A DNA stretch of 64,000 bases from Paraburkholderia lacunae (GCF_003353175.1 NZ_QHKS01000007.1:1-64000); one strand, 5' to 3'; counted from the stretch's first letter, positions 1 through 8,806 are shown. The notes: generated by a model not told the origin, from the sequence alone. A program made the numbers and translations.

Positions 1-181
1 TGTCCTCGCGCTTCAGATAGACGGGATTGCGCAGGCGGGCCGACAGATTCGGCGCGCGTTCGAGTTCGGTCTCGCGCGCCACGTCGTAGACGCGTGCGGT
101 CAGGGTTTTCTTCAGGTAGTCGTTCCGGAGGGCCACGCTGTCAGCGGCTTCGGCATCCTGTTTGAGTTCGAGTAACGGCAA
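1..181 (-). CDS. ilvA: Threonine ammonia-lyase (threonine deaminase), N-terminal part, cut by window edge
   Basis: Catalyses the PLP-dependent deamination of threonine to 2-oxobutyrate, the first committed step to isoleucine. Only about 60 residues are inside the window. They read LPLLELKQDAEAADS, then a DYLKKTLTARVYDVA segment and NPVYLKRED, which match the start of the biosynthetic IlvA catalytic domain up to the region before the PLP lysine. The frame has an upstream TGA, and the only well-placed start is a TTG at 179-181, preceded by AGGAG with six-base spacing, so I chose that rare start. It follows an Ile-rich leader peptide and a terminator, so expression is probably set by attenuation. 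The call is strong; the exact start is inferred. Confidence 0.88.
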   Translation of the reverse strand, partial: MPLLELKQDAEAADSVALRNDYLKKTLTARVYDVARETELERAPNLSARLRNPVYLKRED

Positions 182-237
182 GGCAAGCTCCTGTGCGGCA
201 AAGGCAAATCACCAGAAAGTCCCCAGGAGACGGACAT

Positions 238-264
238 AAAAAAACCCGCCTCGTGGGGCGGGTT
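238..264 (-). terminator. Intrinsic terminator (attenuator stem 3:4) before ilvA
   Basis: On the minus strand an 8-bp GC-rich stem (AACCCGCC / GGCGGGTT, arms at 257-264 and 243-250) is followed immediately by a run of seven U (plus-strand A at 238-244). It lies between the leader ORF stop and the ilvA ribosome site, so it ends leader transcripts rather than a full gene. The 5' arm can pair instead with bases inside the leader ORF (see the attenuator feature). Confidence 0.85.
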
Positions 265-313
265 GATGTCACTGCTATCAGACGCGCGCTAACCCACCAT
301 TCGATGAATGGTG
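243..313 (-). promoter_or_regulatory. Transcription attenuator of ilvA: pause, antiterminator and terminator pairings
   Basis: In the minus-strand RNA three mutually exclusive pairings are visible. Stem 1:2 is CACCAUUC with GAAUGGUG (arms 306-313 and 295-302, 3-base loop), inside the last codons of the leader ORF. Stem 2:3 pairs GGUGGGUU (291-298) with AACCCGCC (257-264), eight pairs with one G-U. Stem 3:4 is the terminator (257-264 with 243-250). Known attenuators of the trp/ilv type work this way: a ribosome stalled at Ile codons leaves 2 free to pair with 3 and prevents termination. The structure is seen directly; the regulatory behaviour is inferred. Confidence 0.75.
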
Positions 314-351
314 CTAATAATCAGCGCAATACGGATGTCGAGGCAGTTCAT
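289..351 (-). CDS. ilvA leader peptide, 20 residues, Ile-rich
   Basis: A 20-codon ORF, ATG to TAG, encoding MNCLDIRIALIISTIHRMVG. Five of its twenty residues are isoleucine, with two leucines, one valine and one threonine, a composition expected of a branched-chain amino acid attenuation peptide. It lies about 100 bases upstream of the ilvA start, in the same direction, with the terminator between them. The Shine-Dalgarno is weak (GAAGA about 9 bases before ATG). A perfect TTGACA hexamer sits at 382-387 (minus strand), but I see no good -10 at the right spacing. The peptide is far too short for ordinary gene calling; its role follows from codon content and the RNA structures around it. Confidence 0.75.
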   Translation of the reverse strand: MNCLDIRIALIISTIHRMVG

Positions 352-518
352 GCAGCCGATCTTCGTTGACTTGTCCGGCTTTGTCAATCCCCGCTTGATC
401 AACCGGGCCTAGGCGCACTTCGAGCCACAGCGCTTCTCGATATCGCCGCCGGCCTACCGCATCGCGCATGACTGAAGCGCTGCTCGCTAAGGATCGGCGA
501 CTAATTCATTCAGCGTAA

Positions 519-1808
519 TTATTCGTGTAGGCCGCTTTGCTTCCTGAAGGCGCTGAGAATGCGCCGCTCCAGCGCGTTGTAATCGCGGCCGAAGTGGTGA
601 TCGCCCGATGTGCGGATGATCTCGACGCCGGTATTGGCCAGCGCCGGACACAAGGTGTCTTTCTCATTCTCGCCGTAAAAGCATTGCATGATCGCGGGCG
701 GCACGCTCGTCAATTCGGGCTGCACCTTCAGCGCCTTGTCGCTTGCCGGCATGCCGAGCCAGCCGCCGACGCGAATCTGAAAATCGGCGTCGGGCGCGAA
801 GCCGAGCAGCGAGATCAGCGATACCTTCGCGCGCAACGCGTCAGGTAAGCGGTTATAGGCGAACGGCATCACGTCGGCGCCGAACGAATAGCCGACCAGC
901 GCAATGTGGTCCGCATGCCAGCGCGCCGCATAGGTTTGCATCACGCGGGCGAGGTCGCGGCTCGTCTGCGCAGGCGTCTTCTCGCTCCAGAAATAACGCA
1001 GGCTGTCCAGACCGATCACCGAGACGCCGTCTTTCTGCAAGGCCTGGGCGATGGTCTTGTCGAGATCGCGCCAGCCGCCGTCGCCGGAGATCACGACCGC
1101 CATCAGGCCGTTCGGATGCGCCGCGGGCAACTCGATCAGCGGCAGATCGGAGACATCGTCCTCGTTCGCCGGCGCCGCGTGCAGATGCGGCGCGATCAAC
1201 GCGACGAGGCGCGGCCGGCCAGACGTGCCAGACGCACCAGACGTAACAGACGTGCCCGTCGTTGCCGTCTCGACGAAGCCCGGCACCTTGTCGCGAATCA
1301 CGGTGGGGTCCGGCGGACACGGTTGAAAGCGCGGGTCCAGATCGCGTTGCGCATCCACCGCGACCGCGCCGGCGATCGTGTTCGACGGCGCCTGCTCGAG
1401 CACGTGCATCGCGAGCGTCGCGCCCTGGCCGGTGCCGGCGACGATCGGCGCGAAATAGCGGCTCGATTGCGATTGCCGTTCGAGTTGGTGACTCAAGGCT
1501 TCGGCATCGCCCACCAGTTGATGGCAGGCTTCCTTTTTTTCGCTCAGATTCGCCGCATAGCGCGCCGTATCCACGCCGACCGTCAGCGCACCGGCCTTGG
1601 CGAGCGCATCGGCGCTCTGCTGGTCCGCAGCCGTCCAGCCGCCCGCTTGCGAGTAGAGCACCACGAAGCCGCGCAAGGGACCGACCGGCTGCGTGACCGA
1701 AACGTCGCCGTAGCGGCCACCTGACACGGTGGTGGCCGCCTGAGCGCCCGCGCAGCAAACAACGAGGCTTGCCGCAACGGCGAGCTTGAAAACCGGATGC
1801 AATGTCAT
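519..1808 (-). CDS. acvB: AcvB/VirJ family periplasmic lysyl-phosphatidylglycerol hydrolase
   Basis: Predicted 429-residue exported alpha/beta hydrolase. Residues 1-26 form a signal peptide ending AGAQA. Two related VirJ-like halves follow; the C-terminal half has a nucleophile elbow GYSFGAD (Ser near 308) and a late SGDHHF motif holding a plausible catalytic His. AcvB of Agrobacterium and AtvA of Rhizobium hydrolyse lysyl-phosphatidylglycerol in the periplasm and contribute to acid tolerance. I place the start at 1808, not at the longer upstream option, because this ATG overlaps the mprF stop as ATGA, which implies translational coupling with the synthase gene. No clear terminator is seen after it. 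Confidence 0.85.
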   Translation of the reverse strand: MTLHPVFKLAVAASLVVCCAGAQAATTVSGGRYGDVSVTQPVGPLRGFVVLYSQAGGWTAADQQSADALAKAGALTVGVDTARYAANLSEKKEACHQLVGDAEALSHQLERQSQSSRYFAPIVAGTGQGATLAMHVLEQAPSNTIAGAVAVDAQRDLDPRFQPCPPDPTVIRDKVPGFVETATTGTSVTSGASGTSGRPRLVALIAPHLHAAPANEDDVSDLPLIELPAAHPNGLMAVVISGDGGWRDLDKTIAQALQKDGVSVIGLDSLRYFWSEKTPAQTSRDLARVMQTYAARWHADHIALVGYSFGADVMPFAYNRLPDALRAKVSLISLLGFAPDADFQIRVGGWLGMPASDKALKVQPELTSVPPAIMQCFYGENEKDTLCPALANTGVEIIRTSGDHHFGRDYNALERRILSAFRKQSGLHE

Positions 1809-4357
1809 GAACGCCGGCCTCCCGCCAGCAATGACAGGTCCGCCAGCGTGAGGAACACGCCCACCGAACCCGACGCCGCGAGATAACGCGGCTCCCAGTG
1901 CGGCTGGAACTTGCTCTTGAAAGCGCGTAGTCCGCGGAAGTTGTAGAAGCGGCCGCCGAAGCGCCACACGATTCCTGCCAGCCGATGCCAGCGCGACGCG
2001 AGCGGCGTGGGCTGCATGCCGGAGAGCGGCGCCATGCCGAGGCTGAGCGAGCGGAAACCCGCCTGCTTCAGATGCAGCGCCAGCTGCGTGAACAGATATT
2101 CCATCGCATACGCCGACGCGGCCTCGACGTGGCGCATCACGCCGACCGTCGCCTCGGTGTTCAGATCGGTCGTCATGAAGGTCACGAAAGCGGCCGGCTC
2201 GCCGTTCTGCCGCACCAGCATGACCGACTGCGCGGCGAGATACTCGTCGGTAAACGCGGCCACCGAGAAGCTTTTTTCGCGCGCGTCGCGGCTGTCGAGC
2301 CAGCCGTCCGAGATCTGCCGCAACGTCTCGAGCGACGCGGGCACGTCCACCTGATCGATCACTTCGACAGTAAAGCCGTCACGTTCGCCACGTTTGAGCG
2401 CATAGCGAAGATGCGCGCGATGCGAGCCCTTCAGGTCGAAATCGTCGAGCACCACGTGGGCTTCTTCGCCGAGCTTCATCAGCGTGAGGCCGGCGTCGAG
2501 ATACAACGGCAACGCATTGGCCCGCACCTGATAGAACGCCGCACGGCCGCTATGCGCATGCGCGAGCGCAACGAACTTGCTGATGAGGCCAGCCCACTCT
2601 TCGCGCGGGCCGACTGGGTCGTGCAGCGCCGCCCACGTACGGCCATATTTCGCGTACATCAGAAAGGCCTCGCGCGACTCGGAGAACAGGAAACTCTTGT
2701 CGCCCATCAGCGCGAGACCGGCGTCGCTGCGTTCCTGCGCGCGCACGATGCGCGCCGCGTCCAGCAGATCCTCTTGCGCGGGCTTGACGAAGCGGCCCGG
2801 CGCCGGGCGCAGCAACTGCCAGAACGCGAAGGTGGCCGCGAAGACGCTCGCGGCCAGCGTCGCGCGCAATGCCCGCGGCGCGCGTTCGTCGAAGGCGAAT
2901 TGCCACCACAGATCGCGCGTGTACGGCACGTCGCGGAACGCAAACAGCATCACCCAGACGGCCAGCATCAGCACCATCGCCACAGACACCAGCCAGCCCG
3001 CCGTGAAGCGCTCGGCGAACAGCGACGAATGACGGTTGAAACGGCGGCGCGTGGCGAGCAGCAGGACGATCAGCGTACCGAGCACGCCCGCTTCGACGAA
3101 CGCGAGACCCTTCGTGAGCGACAACCCGAGACTCAGCACCGTCAGCAGCAGCGTCACCCACCACGCGGCATCCAGACGCCGCAGCAAACCACGCGCGACG
3201 AACAGCAGCAGCACGCCGAGCACGCTGCACAGCATCTGCGAGCTTTCGAGCACCCACAGCGGCAGCACGTCGCGCAACATCTGAATACGTTGCCAGAACG
3301 CGGGCGTCGCACTGGAAATCACCAGCATGCCGCCGACCACGAAGGTCACGAGGCTCAGGAACAGCGGCGCGAGTTTCGAGGCGTGCGCGGCGTGCCGCAA
3401 CGGCAAACGGCTCTTCAGCGCGCGGCCTTCGAAGCCGGCGAGCAGTCCCGCCGACACGATCAGCGGCGCGCCGAAGTAGATCGCGCGATACGCGAGCAGC
3501 GCCGCGACCATCTGATGCGTGGCGACACTGCCCTTCAGCGTGAACACCATCGCCGCTTCGAATACACCGACGCCGCCGGGTGTGTGGCCGATCATGCCGA
3601 GCAGCATCGCCGCCGCGTAGACCGTGATGAAAGTCACGAAGCTCACGTCCGCATGCGGCAGCAGCACCCACAGCGCGAGGCCCGCGGCCATCACGTCGAG
3701 GACCGCGAGCCCCACTTGCGCGAGCAGATCGCGGCGCGCCGGAATATCGAACGAGAGCCACTGCCAGCGCGTGCGGATCGGACGGCTTTCGCCGCGGCAA
3801 GCGGCGGCGGCGAGGCCGAGCACAGTCAATAGCGCCGCGCCGCCCCAGCCAAGCGCGAGCGGCGCGAGATGCAGCAGCGACGCAAGCGGTTCGGCCGCGC
3901 ATACCATGCCGAGCGCAGTCATCAGCACCAGCGCGAGCGCCAGCGAGACGCTCGTGAACACCGTCATGCGGCCGATCTGCGCAGGCGTAACGCCCGCAAC
4001 GCCATAGACGCGCGCGCGCACCGCCCCGCCGGTCAACGCGCCGAAGCCGGTCGCGTTGCCGAGCGCGGAACCCGCGGTCGCGCCGATCCACAGCGCCGCG
4101 CGCGGCACCACGGCGCCGAGATAACGCAAACCGATCGCGTCGCGGCCGACCAGCGCGACATAACTGAGCAGGGTCGCGCCGAGCGACGCGGCCCATTCTG
4201 CAGCACTCAGGTGACGCAACTGGCGCATCACCGAACGGTAGTCGACGGCCTGCGACAGATGCTGCAAGACAACCAGCAGCAGCCCGCAAACGACGAGCGC
4301 TAGCACGGGCGAGAGAATGCCCCGGCTGCCGAGCGTTTTCGATGCACGGTCGAACAT
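1805..4357 (-). CDS. mprF: Bifunctional lysylphosphatidylglycerol synthetase/flippase
   Basis: Inner-membrane enzyme of about 850 residues that transfers lysine from Lys-tRNA to phosphatidylglycerol and flips the product, lowering negative surface charge. The N-terminal two thirds are a series of hydrophobic segments with the flippase-type motif GNATGFGALTGGAVRARVYG. The C-terminal part (about residue 540 onward) is the soluble DUF2156/GNAT-like synthase domain, with RYALKRGERDGF and SLGMAPLSG. The reading frame is open further upstream (to 4633), but those residues are basic and unlike the family; I use ATG 4357, with ATG 4399 as an alternative. It overlaps acvB by four bases, so synthesis and hydrolysis of the same lipid are co-transcribed. 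Confidence 0.88.
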   Translation of the reverse strand: MFDRASKTLGSRGILSPVLALVVCGLLLVVLQHLSQAVDYRSVMRQLRHLSAAEWAASLGATLLSYVALVGRDAIGLRYLGAVVPRAALWIGATAGSALGNATGFGALTGGAVRARVYGVAGVTPAQIGRMTVFTSVSLALALVLMTALGMVCAAEPLASLLHLAPLALGWGGAALLTVLGLAAAACRGESRPIRTRWQWLSFDIPARRDLLAQVGLAVLDVMAAGLALWVLLPHADVSFVTFITVYAAAMLLGMIGHTPGGVGVFEAAMVFTLKGSVATHQMVAALLAYRAIYFGAPLIVSAGLLAGFEGRALKSRLPLRHAAHASKLAPLFLSLVTFVVGGMLVISSATPAFWQRIQMLRDVLPLWVLESSQMLCSVLGVLLLFVARGLLRRLDAAWWVTLLLTVLSLGLSLTKGLAFVEAGVLGTLIVLLLATRRRFNRHSSLFAERFTAGWLVSVAMVLMLAVWVMLFAFRDVPYTRDLWWQFAFDERAPRALRATLAASVFAATFAFWQLLRPAPGRFVKPAQEDLLDAARIVRAQERSDAGLALMGDKSFLFSESREAFLMYAKYGRTWAALHDPVGPREEWAGLISKFVALAHAHSGRAAFYQVRANALPLYLDAGLTLMKLGEEAHVVLDDFDLKGSHRAHLRYALKRGERDGFTVEVIDQVDVPASLETLRQISDGWLDSRDAREKSFSVAAFTDEYLAAQSVMLVRQNGEPAAFVTFMTTDLNTEATVGVMRHVEAASAYAMEYLFTQLALHLKQAGFRSLSLGMAPLSGMQPTPLASRWHRLAGIVWRFGGRFYNFRGLRAFKSKFQPHWEPRYLAASGSVGVFLTLADLSLLAGGRRS

Positions 4358-4867
4358 CGCGCCTAGCCGGTCGAATTTATTGCTACATCGGTGGAACATA
4401 GGTAGTGCGGCCTTGCTGAGTGCTGTCTTGATGCTGTCGGGGCGACGGGTCGTCTGCCGCGGCGTTGCCTTAAGCCGGCGATTACAAATGGATAACGGCA
4501 CAATCCGTAAAAGGTTGACAGCGTAAGGCAGCTCACCGGTATTTAATCCCGGCCGGCAAAGCGAGGCGGAATAAGGGTTGGAGGCTTGGCGCAGCAATAC
4601 GCGCCGATAATCGGTCGATATTGCCGAATGCATTAGCGGCTACGGCCGCTCAAGTCACGCAGGGGGCAGGAGTGTAAACGCTAATCGCGATCGGCGAGAT
4701 GACGATTCGACATCAGGTCGATGACGCCCGCTCGGCAACGGCTTCAGGCCGCGCTGAGCTGCTTGTCCAGAGGCGGCCCTCCAGCGGCGCGACGCGATTT
4801 GATGCTCTAATCGCCGACGGTGCATCGAATCGCGACGCATGCTTTCCACTTGGACAGGAGACACGAA
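4358..4867. other. Gene-free stretch between mprF and the thioesterase gene
   Basis: Divergent promoter region of about 500 bases. The mprF frame stays open through part of it without coding character. I see no stable RNA gene, repeat or convincing promoter hexamers. Confidence 0.4.
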
Positions 4868-5410
4868 TTGACGAACGAACAGCAACTCGAACGCTGGCTC
4901 GCGCAGGAGCAGGAAGTATTGGCGAAGTTGAATGCGGGCCCCGGCCCCGGCGTCGCCACCCCTGAACAGGTTGCGGGCAAGAGTGGCCTCGAAATCCTGC
5001 AGGCGATGATGAATGGCGAGCTGCCGTATGCCGAGATCGCGCGCACGCTCGACTTCGCGATTGTCGAAGTCAGCGCGGGACGCGCGGTATTTCAGGGCAC
5101 GCCGCTCGCGCGGCATCTGAATCCGCTAGGAACCGTGCATGGCGGCTGGGTCGCGACGCTGCTCGATTCCGCGCTAGGCTGCTCGGTGCATACGCTGATG
5201 CCGCCAGGCCGCAGCTACACGACGGCCGAGCTGAGCGTGAACTACGTGAAAGCGGTGACGCCACGCGCGCAGCGCGTACGCGCCGAAGGCAAGGTGATCC
5301 ATTGCGGGCGGCAACTGGCGACGGCGGAAGCGCGCCTCGTCGGGCCCGACGGCACGCTGTACGCGCATGCCACGACGACCTGTCTGGTATTCGAGATTCC
5401 CAGCCGCTGA
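4868..5410 (+). CDS. PaaI-family hotdog-fold thioesterase
   Basis: A 180-residue protein with the hotdog acyl-CoA thioesterase signature HGGWVATLLDSALGC near residues 90-105, followed by TAELSVNYVKAV and a C-terminal ATTTCLVFEI strand, as in PaaI/YdiI-like enzymes that hydrolyse aryl- or acyl-CoA esters in the cytoplasm. The residue order after HGG, with an Asp four positions past the Leu pair, fits the family. The chosen start is TTG at 4868 because AGGAG lies about 8 bases before it; the upstream ATG at 4820 has no ribosome site. It stands alone, divergent from mprF. The substrate cannot be read from the sequence. Confidence 0.8.
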   Translation: MTNEQQLERWLAQEQEVLAKLNAGPGPGVATPEQVAGKSGLEILQAMMNGELPYAEIARTLDFAIVEVSAGRAVFQGTPLARHLNPLGTVHGGWVATLLDSALGCSVHTLMPPGRSYTTAELSVNYVKAVTPRAQRVRAEGKVIHCGRQLATAEARLVGPDGTLYAHATTTCLVFEIPSR

Positions 5411-5541
5411 TTCCTCACCGCTCAGGGCGCATGCGGGCTCTGATCCCGGGCGCATGTTTCAGCCGCCGGCTGGCGCGGCCATGGCCGCGAGTGCGGCGAT
5501 TGCTAATTTTGCTGCGCGCTTGTTTCGTACTGACTTTTTGA

Positions 5542-5694
5542 TTACTGCGGGCGGCGATACGCTTCAGCGATCACGGCACAGCTCTGCAGATGCAGGTTCA
5601 GCGCATGCAACGCGAGCGCGCGGAGCTTGCCGAGCCACGTGGTGTTGGCGGTGAGGAGCGTGTGGGCGGTCGTGGTGTTGGTAGCGGTGTTCAT
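5542..5694 (-). CDS. Small hypothetical protein, 50 residues
   Basis: The ORF begins MNTATNTTTAHTLL, is rich in Thr/Asn at the start and Ala/Leu later (LGKLRALALHALNLHLQS), and ends EAYRRPQ. The second half could form one amphipathic helix; I see no signal peptide. ATG 5694 has an AGGAG ribosome site 7 bases upstream, which supports a real gene over the longer frame to 5805. Immediately upstream lies the CTAGGTATAAACCCT motif that also precedes another small ORF near 58.5 kb. No family recognised. Confidence 0.5.
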   Translation of the reverse strand: MNTATNTTTAHTLLTANTTWLGKLRALALHALNLHLQSCAVIAEAYRRPQ

Positions 5695-5709
5695 CGTGGA
5701 CTCCTGTAT

Positions 5710-5724
5710 AGGGTTTATACCTAG
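5710..5724 (-). promoter_or_regulatory. 15-bp motif CTAGGTATAAACCCT upstream of small ORF
   Basis: Read on the minus strand, CTAGGTATAAACCCT lies 16-30 bases upstream of the ATG at 5694, directly before the AGGAG. An opposed AGGGTTAT half lies farther upstream (5729-5736), giving an AGGGTT ... AACCCT inverted arrangement. The same 15 bases occur at 58404-58418 before another small ORF. The nearness to the ribosome site suggests an operator or a promoter core; this is inference. Confidence 0.4.
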
Positions 5725-5926
5725 GCAATAACCCTTATTATAGCCGTCTGATGCCGCACCGCAACAAATATCAAAAATACCGCCGGGCTGTTGTGCGACG
5801 GTCACATCTGCCCGTTTGCAGCTTCGTGAAAAGGGGCGGCATCAGGTTGCGGGGCATTCACCATTCGCACCGTACGGGTGCAATAATCACACCTTTGCCC
5901 GCGCCTGCCCGCCGCAGCCCGCCTCC

Positions 5927-7324
5927 ATGACGCTCGCCCAGAAAGCCCTGATTGCGCCTCTCATCGTCGCGTGCGCGATGTTCATGGAAAGTGTCGATGC
6001 CAACGTGATCGTGACCGCGTTGCCGGTCATGGCGCGTGACTTCGGCCGCGATCCGGTCACGCTGAAAATCGCGGTGACGAGTTATGTGCTCGGCCTCGGC
6101 GTCTTCATTCCCGTGTGCGGCTGGCTTGCCGACCGTTTCGGCGCACGCACGATCTTCCGCAGCGCCATCGGCATCTTCGTGACCGGCTCGCTGCTGTGCG
6201 CGGCGTCGAACTCGCTGGCCACCTTCACGCTCGCGCGCTTCGTCCAGGGCGTGGGCGGCGCGATGATGGTGCCGGTCGGCCGGATCATCATCTTCCGCGT
6301 GGTGGACAAATCCGATTTCATCCGCGCAATGAATTATCTGAGCATTCCCGCGATGCTCGGACCCGCCGCCGGCCCCTTGCTCGGCGGCTTCATCACCACG
6401 TATCTGCACTGGCGCCTGATCTTTTTCATCAACGTGCCGATCGGCATTCTCGGCATCTATCTGACCAACCGGCATATCGCCAACACGCGCGAGCCCGATC
6501 CGGGTCCACTCGACTGGATCGGCTTCTTTCTATCGGCGGCCGGCGCGGTGCTGCTTCTGCTCGGTTTGTCGCTGGTCGGCGGTGAGCTGATTTCCAATCG
6601 CGACGCGTTCGGCATGTGCGCGTGCGGCGCTGCCCTGCTCGCGGCCTATGTCGCGTACGCTCAGCGCGTCAAACTGCCGTTGCTCGATTTGCGCTTTTTC
6701 AAGGTACCGACCTTCCAGGCAAGCGTGCTCGGCGGCTCGCTGTTTCGTATCGGCCTCGGCGCGCTGCCGTTTCTGCTGCCGCTGATGCTGCAGGAAGGGC
6801 ACGGGATGAGCGCGTTCGAATCTGGCCTCATCACCTGCGCGTCCGCGTTCGGCGGCATGTTCATGCGCGTGGTCGCTTCGAGCGCGCTGCATCGCTTCGG
6901 CTTTCGCTCCGTGCTGGTGGTCAACGCAGCGCTGTCCGGACTGTCGATCGCGGCGTGCGGCCTGTTTTTTCCCGGCACGCCGATCTGGATCATCTGGGTG
7001 GTCGTGCTGCTCGGCGGCTTTTTCCCCGCACTGCAATTCACCAGCCTGAACTCGCTGACTTATGCGGAAATCGCCAGCCGCGACGTGGGGCGCGCCACGA
7101 GCCTCGGCAGCGTGGTGCAACAGATGTCGCTCGGGCTCGGCGTGACGATCGGCGGGATCGTGCTGCAGATTTCACGCGTGCTGCATGGGCACCCGGCCAT
7201 CGCGTGGTCGGATTTCTGGCCGGCGTTTCTGGTGGTGGGGCTCTGCTCGTTCGCGTCGATTCCGGTTACTTTGCGCATGCCGCACGGCGCCGGCGAAGAG
7301 ATCGCGCGAGGCGGCCGGGGGTAG
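5927..7324 (+). CDS. DHA2-family (EmrB/QacA-type) MFS exporter
   Basis: About 465 residues of alternating hydrophobic helices. Segment 1 carries the DHA2-like MESVDANVIVTALPVMARDFG motif, followed by the MFS motif A-like GWLADRFGARTIF and the exporter motif C-like GPAAGPLLGGFITTY, all in the first 200 residues. Such proteins export drugs or metabolites by proton antiport in the inner membrane. I start at ATG 5927, just before the first helix; the upstream frame to 5816 lacks membrane or ribosome-site character. It is convergent with the reductase gene. It is closely similar in layout to the second exporter at 9752, though not adjacent. Substrate unknown. Confidence 0.82.
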   Translation: MTLAQKALIAPLIVACAMFMESVDANVIVTALPVMARDFGRDPVTLKIAVTSYVLGLGVFIPVCGWLADRFGARTIFRSAIGIFVTGSLLCAASNSLATFTLARFVQGVGGAMMVPVGRIIIFRVVDKSDFIRAMNYLSIPAMLGPAAGPLLGGFITTYLHWRLIFFINVPIGILGIYLTNRHIANTREPDPGPLDWIGFFLSAAGAVLLLLGLSLVGGELISNRDAFGMCACGAALLAAYVAYAQRVKLPLLDLRFFKVPTFQASVLGGSLFRIGLGALPFLLPLMLQEGHGMSAFESGLITCASAFGGMFMRVVASSALHRFGFRSVLVVNAALSGLSIAACGLFFPGTPIWIIWVVVLLGGFFPALQFTSLNSLTYAEIASRDVGRATSLGSVVQQMSLGLGVTIGGIVLQISRVLHGHPAIAWSDFWPAFLVVGLCSFASIPVTLRMPHGAGEEIARGGRG

Positions 7325-7472
7325 GAACCGCGCGAGCAACGCCTGTTGCCGCTCATCAGCAGGCCAGCCTCGTGCCACCGCTTCGTCGGATCAGAGGAAG
7401 AGACCTCGAGCTCGTTCATCGCCAAAGGAATCGACGGCTCTGCGCTGAGGGCACCGCTGGGCCGCCGAGCCG

Positions 7473-8522
7473 TCAGGCTGCTGCCGCGACCTTTTCCGCC
7501 AGCCTGGCGTCGTAGCTCGAATGGACGTGCACTCGCTTCCTGTCCGGAAACGCATACGCATAAGCCTTGCGCAAGGCGAGCGACGCCTCGTGAAAGCCGG
7601 ACAGAATCAGCTTCTGCTTGTTCGGATAGTTGGCGATGTCGCCAACGGCGAAAATACCGGGCCGCGAGCTTTCATAGTTGGAGGTATCCACGTCGACGCG
7701 GCCACCGTGGATCGACAGGTTCCACTGCGCGATCGGCCCCAGGTCCGCAACCAGCCCGTACAGCACGACGAGCTGCTCGGCCTCGAGCTGGGTTTCCCCT
7801 CCGATATGACGCAGTCCGATCGACCTCAACGCGTTGTCCTGCACCGTCAGCCCGGAAATCGCGCCGACGATGAAGTCCATCTCACCCGCCTCGACCGCAC
7901 GCCGCATCTCAGCGACGCTCGAATCGGCCCCGCTGAAGCCGTTGCGCCGATGCACCAGCGTTACGCGGTGCGCGACCTTGCGCAAGGCGAGCGCCCAGTC
8001 GAGCGCGGAATCGCCGCCGCCCGCCACCACCACGGTCTTGTCGGCGAAATCGGCGACACGCGGCACGCTGTAGTGCACATGACGGCCTTCCAGCGGCACG
8101 GCCTCGGCGAGCGCCAGCTTTTGCGGGACGAACGCACCGTTGCCGGCGGCGAGCAGAATCGCCGCGACGTCGAATACGAGGCCCCGGTCGGTGCGCACGA
8201 TCCAGCGCCCGTCGTCGCGCTGTTCGACCGACTGAACCCGCTGCTCCAGATGGATCGGCACGTCGAACGGCTTGCACTGCACCATCAAACGGTCGACCAG
8301 TTCACGCGCGGTACACGCCGGGATCGCGGGAATGTCGTAGATCGGCTTGTCGGGATACAGCTCCGTGCACTGGCCGCCGATCTTGCCGAGCGCGTCGACG
8401 ATCTGGCACGACAGGCCGATCACGCCCGCCTCGAAAGCAGCGAAGAGGCCCACGGGCCCGGCCCCGACGATCAGGACATCGGTGCGAATCGGTTGCGGAA
8501 GCTGGTTTGCGTCGGACGTCAT
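7473..8522 (-). CDS. Ferredoxin-NADP(+) reductase, thioredoxin-reductase-like (type 2)
   Basis: A 349-residue flavoprotein with an N-terminal FAD-binding VGAGPVGLFAAFEAG (about 18-33), GGQCTELYPDKPIYDIP, a central NADPH-binding GGGDSALDWALAL (about 165) and a late FAVGDIANYPNKQKLI. The redox-active CxxC of true thioredoxin reductases is not in the NADPH domain, and the C-terminal extension (AYAYAFPDRKRV) fits YumC-type ferredoxin/flavodoxin-NADP reductases. It probably supplies electrons to ferredoxins in the cytosol. The ATG at 8522 precedes MTSDANQLPQPIRTDV. Monocistronic; the gene ends convergent to the exporter. Confidence 0.85.
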   Translation of the reverse strand: MTSDANQLPQPIRTDVLIVGAGPVGLFAAFEAGVIGLSCQIVDALGKIGGQCTELYPDKPIYDIPAIPACTARELVDRLMVQCKPFDVPIHLEQRVQSVEQRDDGRWIVRTDRGLVFDVAAILLAAGNGAFVPQKLALAEAVPLEGRHVHYSVPRVADFADKTVVVAGGGDSALDWALALRKVAHRVTLVHRRNGFSGADSSVAEMRRAVEAGEMDFIVGAISGLTVQDNALRSIGLRHIGGETQLEAEQLVVLYGLVADLGPIAQWNLSIHGGRVDVDTSNYESSRPGIFAVGDIANYPNKQKLILSGFHEASLALRKAYAYAFPDRKRVHVHSSYDARLAEKVAAAA

Positions 8523-8806
8523 TCGATATCTCTTGGGTAGGTCGATAATCCACCATACAGAATCGCACCAGGCCCGGCAACGATGCCATTACGAAGCGTA
8601 TGGTCGCTGGGAGCCGCGCATGGGTGATCCGGGTGCCTCGCCGATGCATCCGGGCGCCAGGTATGTCATAGCGAATTCTTCTGGAATCCTATCGGCATGG
8701 TACGCGTTTCGAAGCGAGTTCGAGACACTGGCGGCGGCTTCACCAACCCAGGTGACCGGGTCACGCTTTCCGCAAGTCCGCAACAGCGCGCTGGAAAAGC
8801 GCGCTG

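Noticed and set aside
1985..3832. Long open frame (615 codons, plus strand) opposite mprF
   Set aside because: It is Arg/Gln/His-rich and a mirror of GC-rich codon use in mprF; it has no ribosome site and no recognisable motif.
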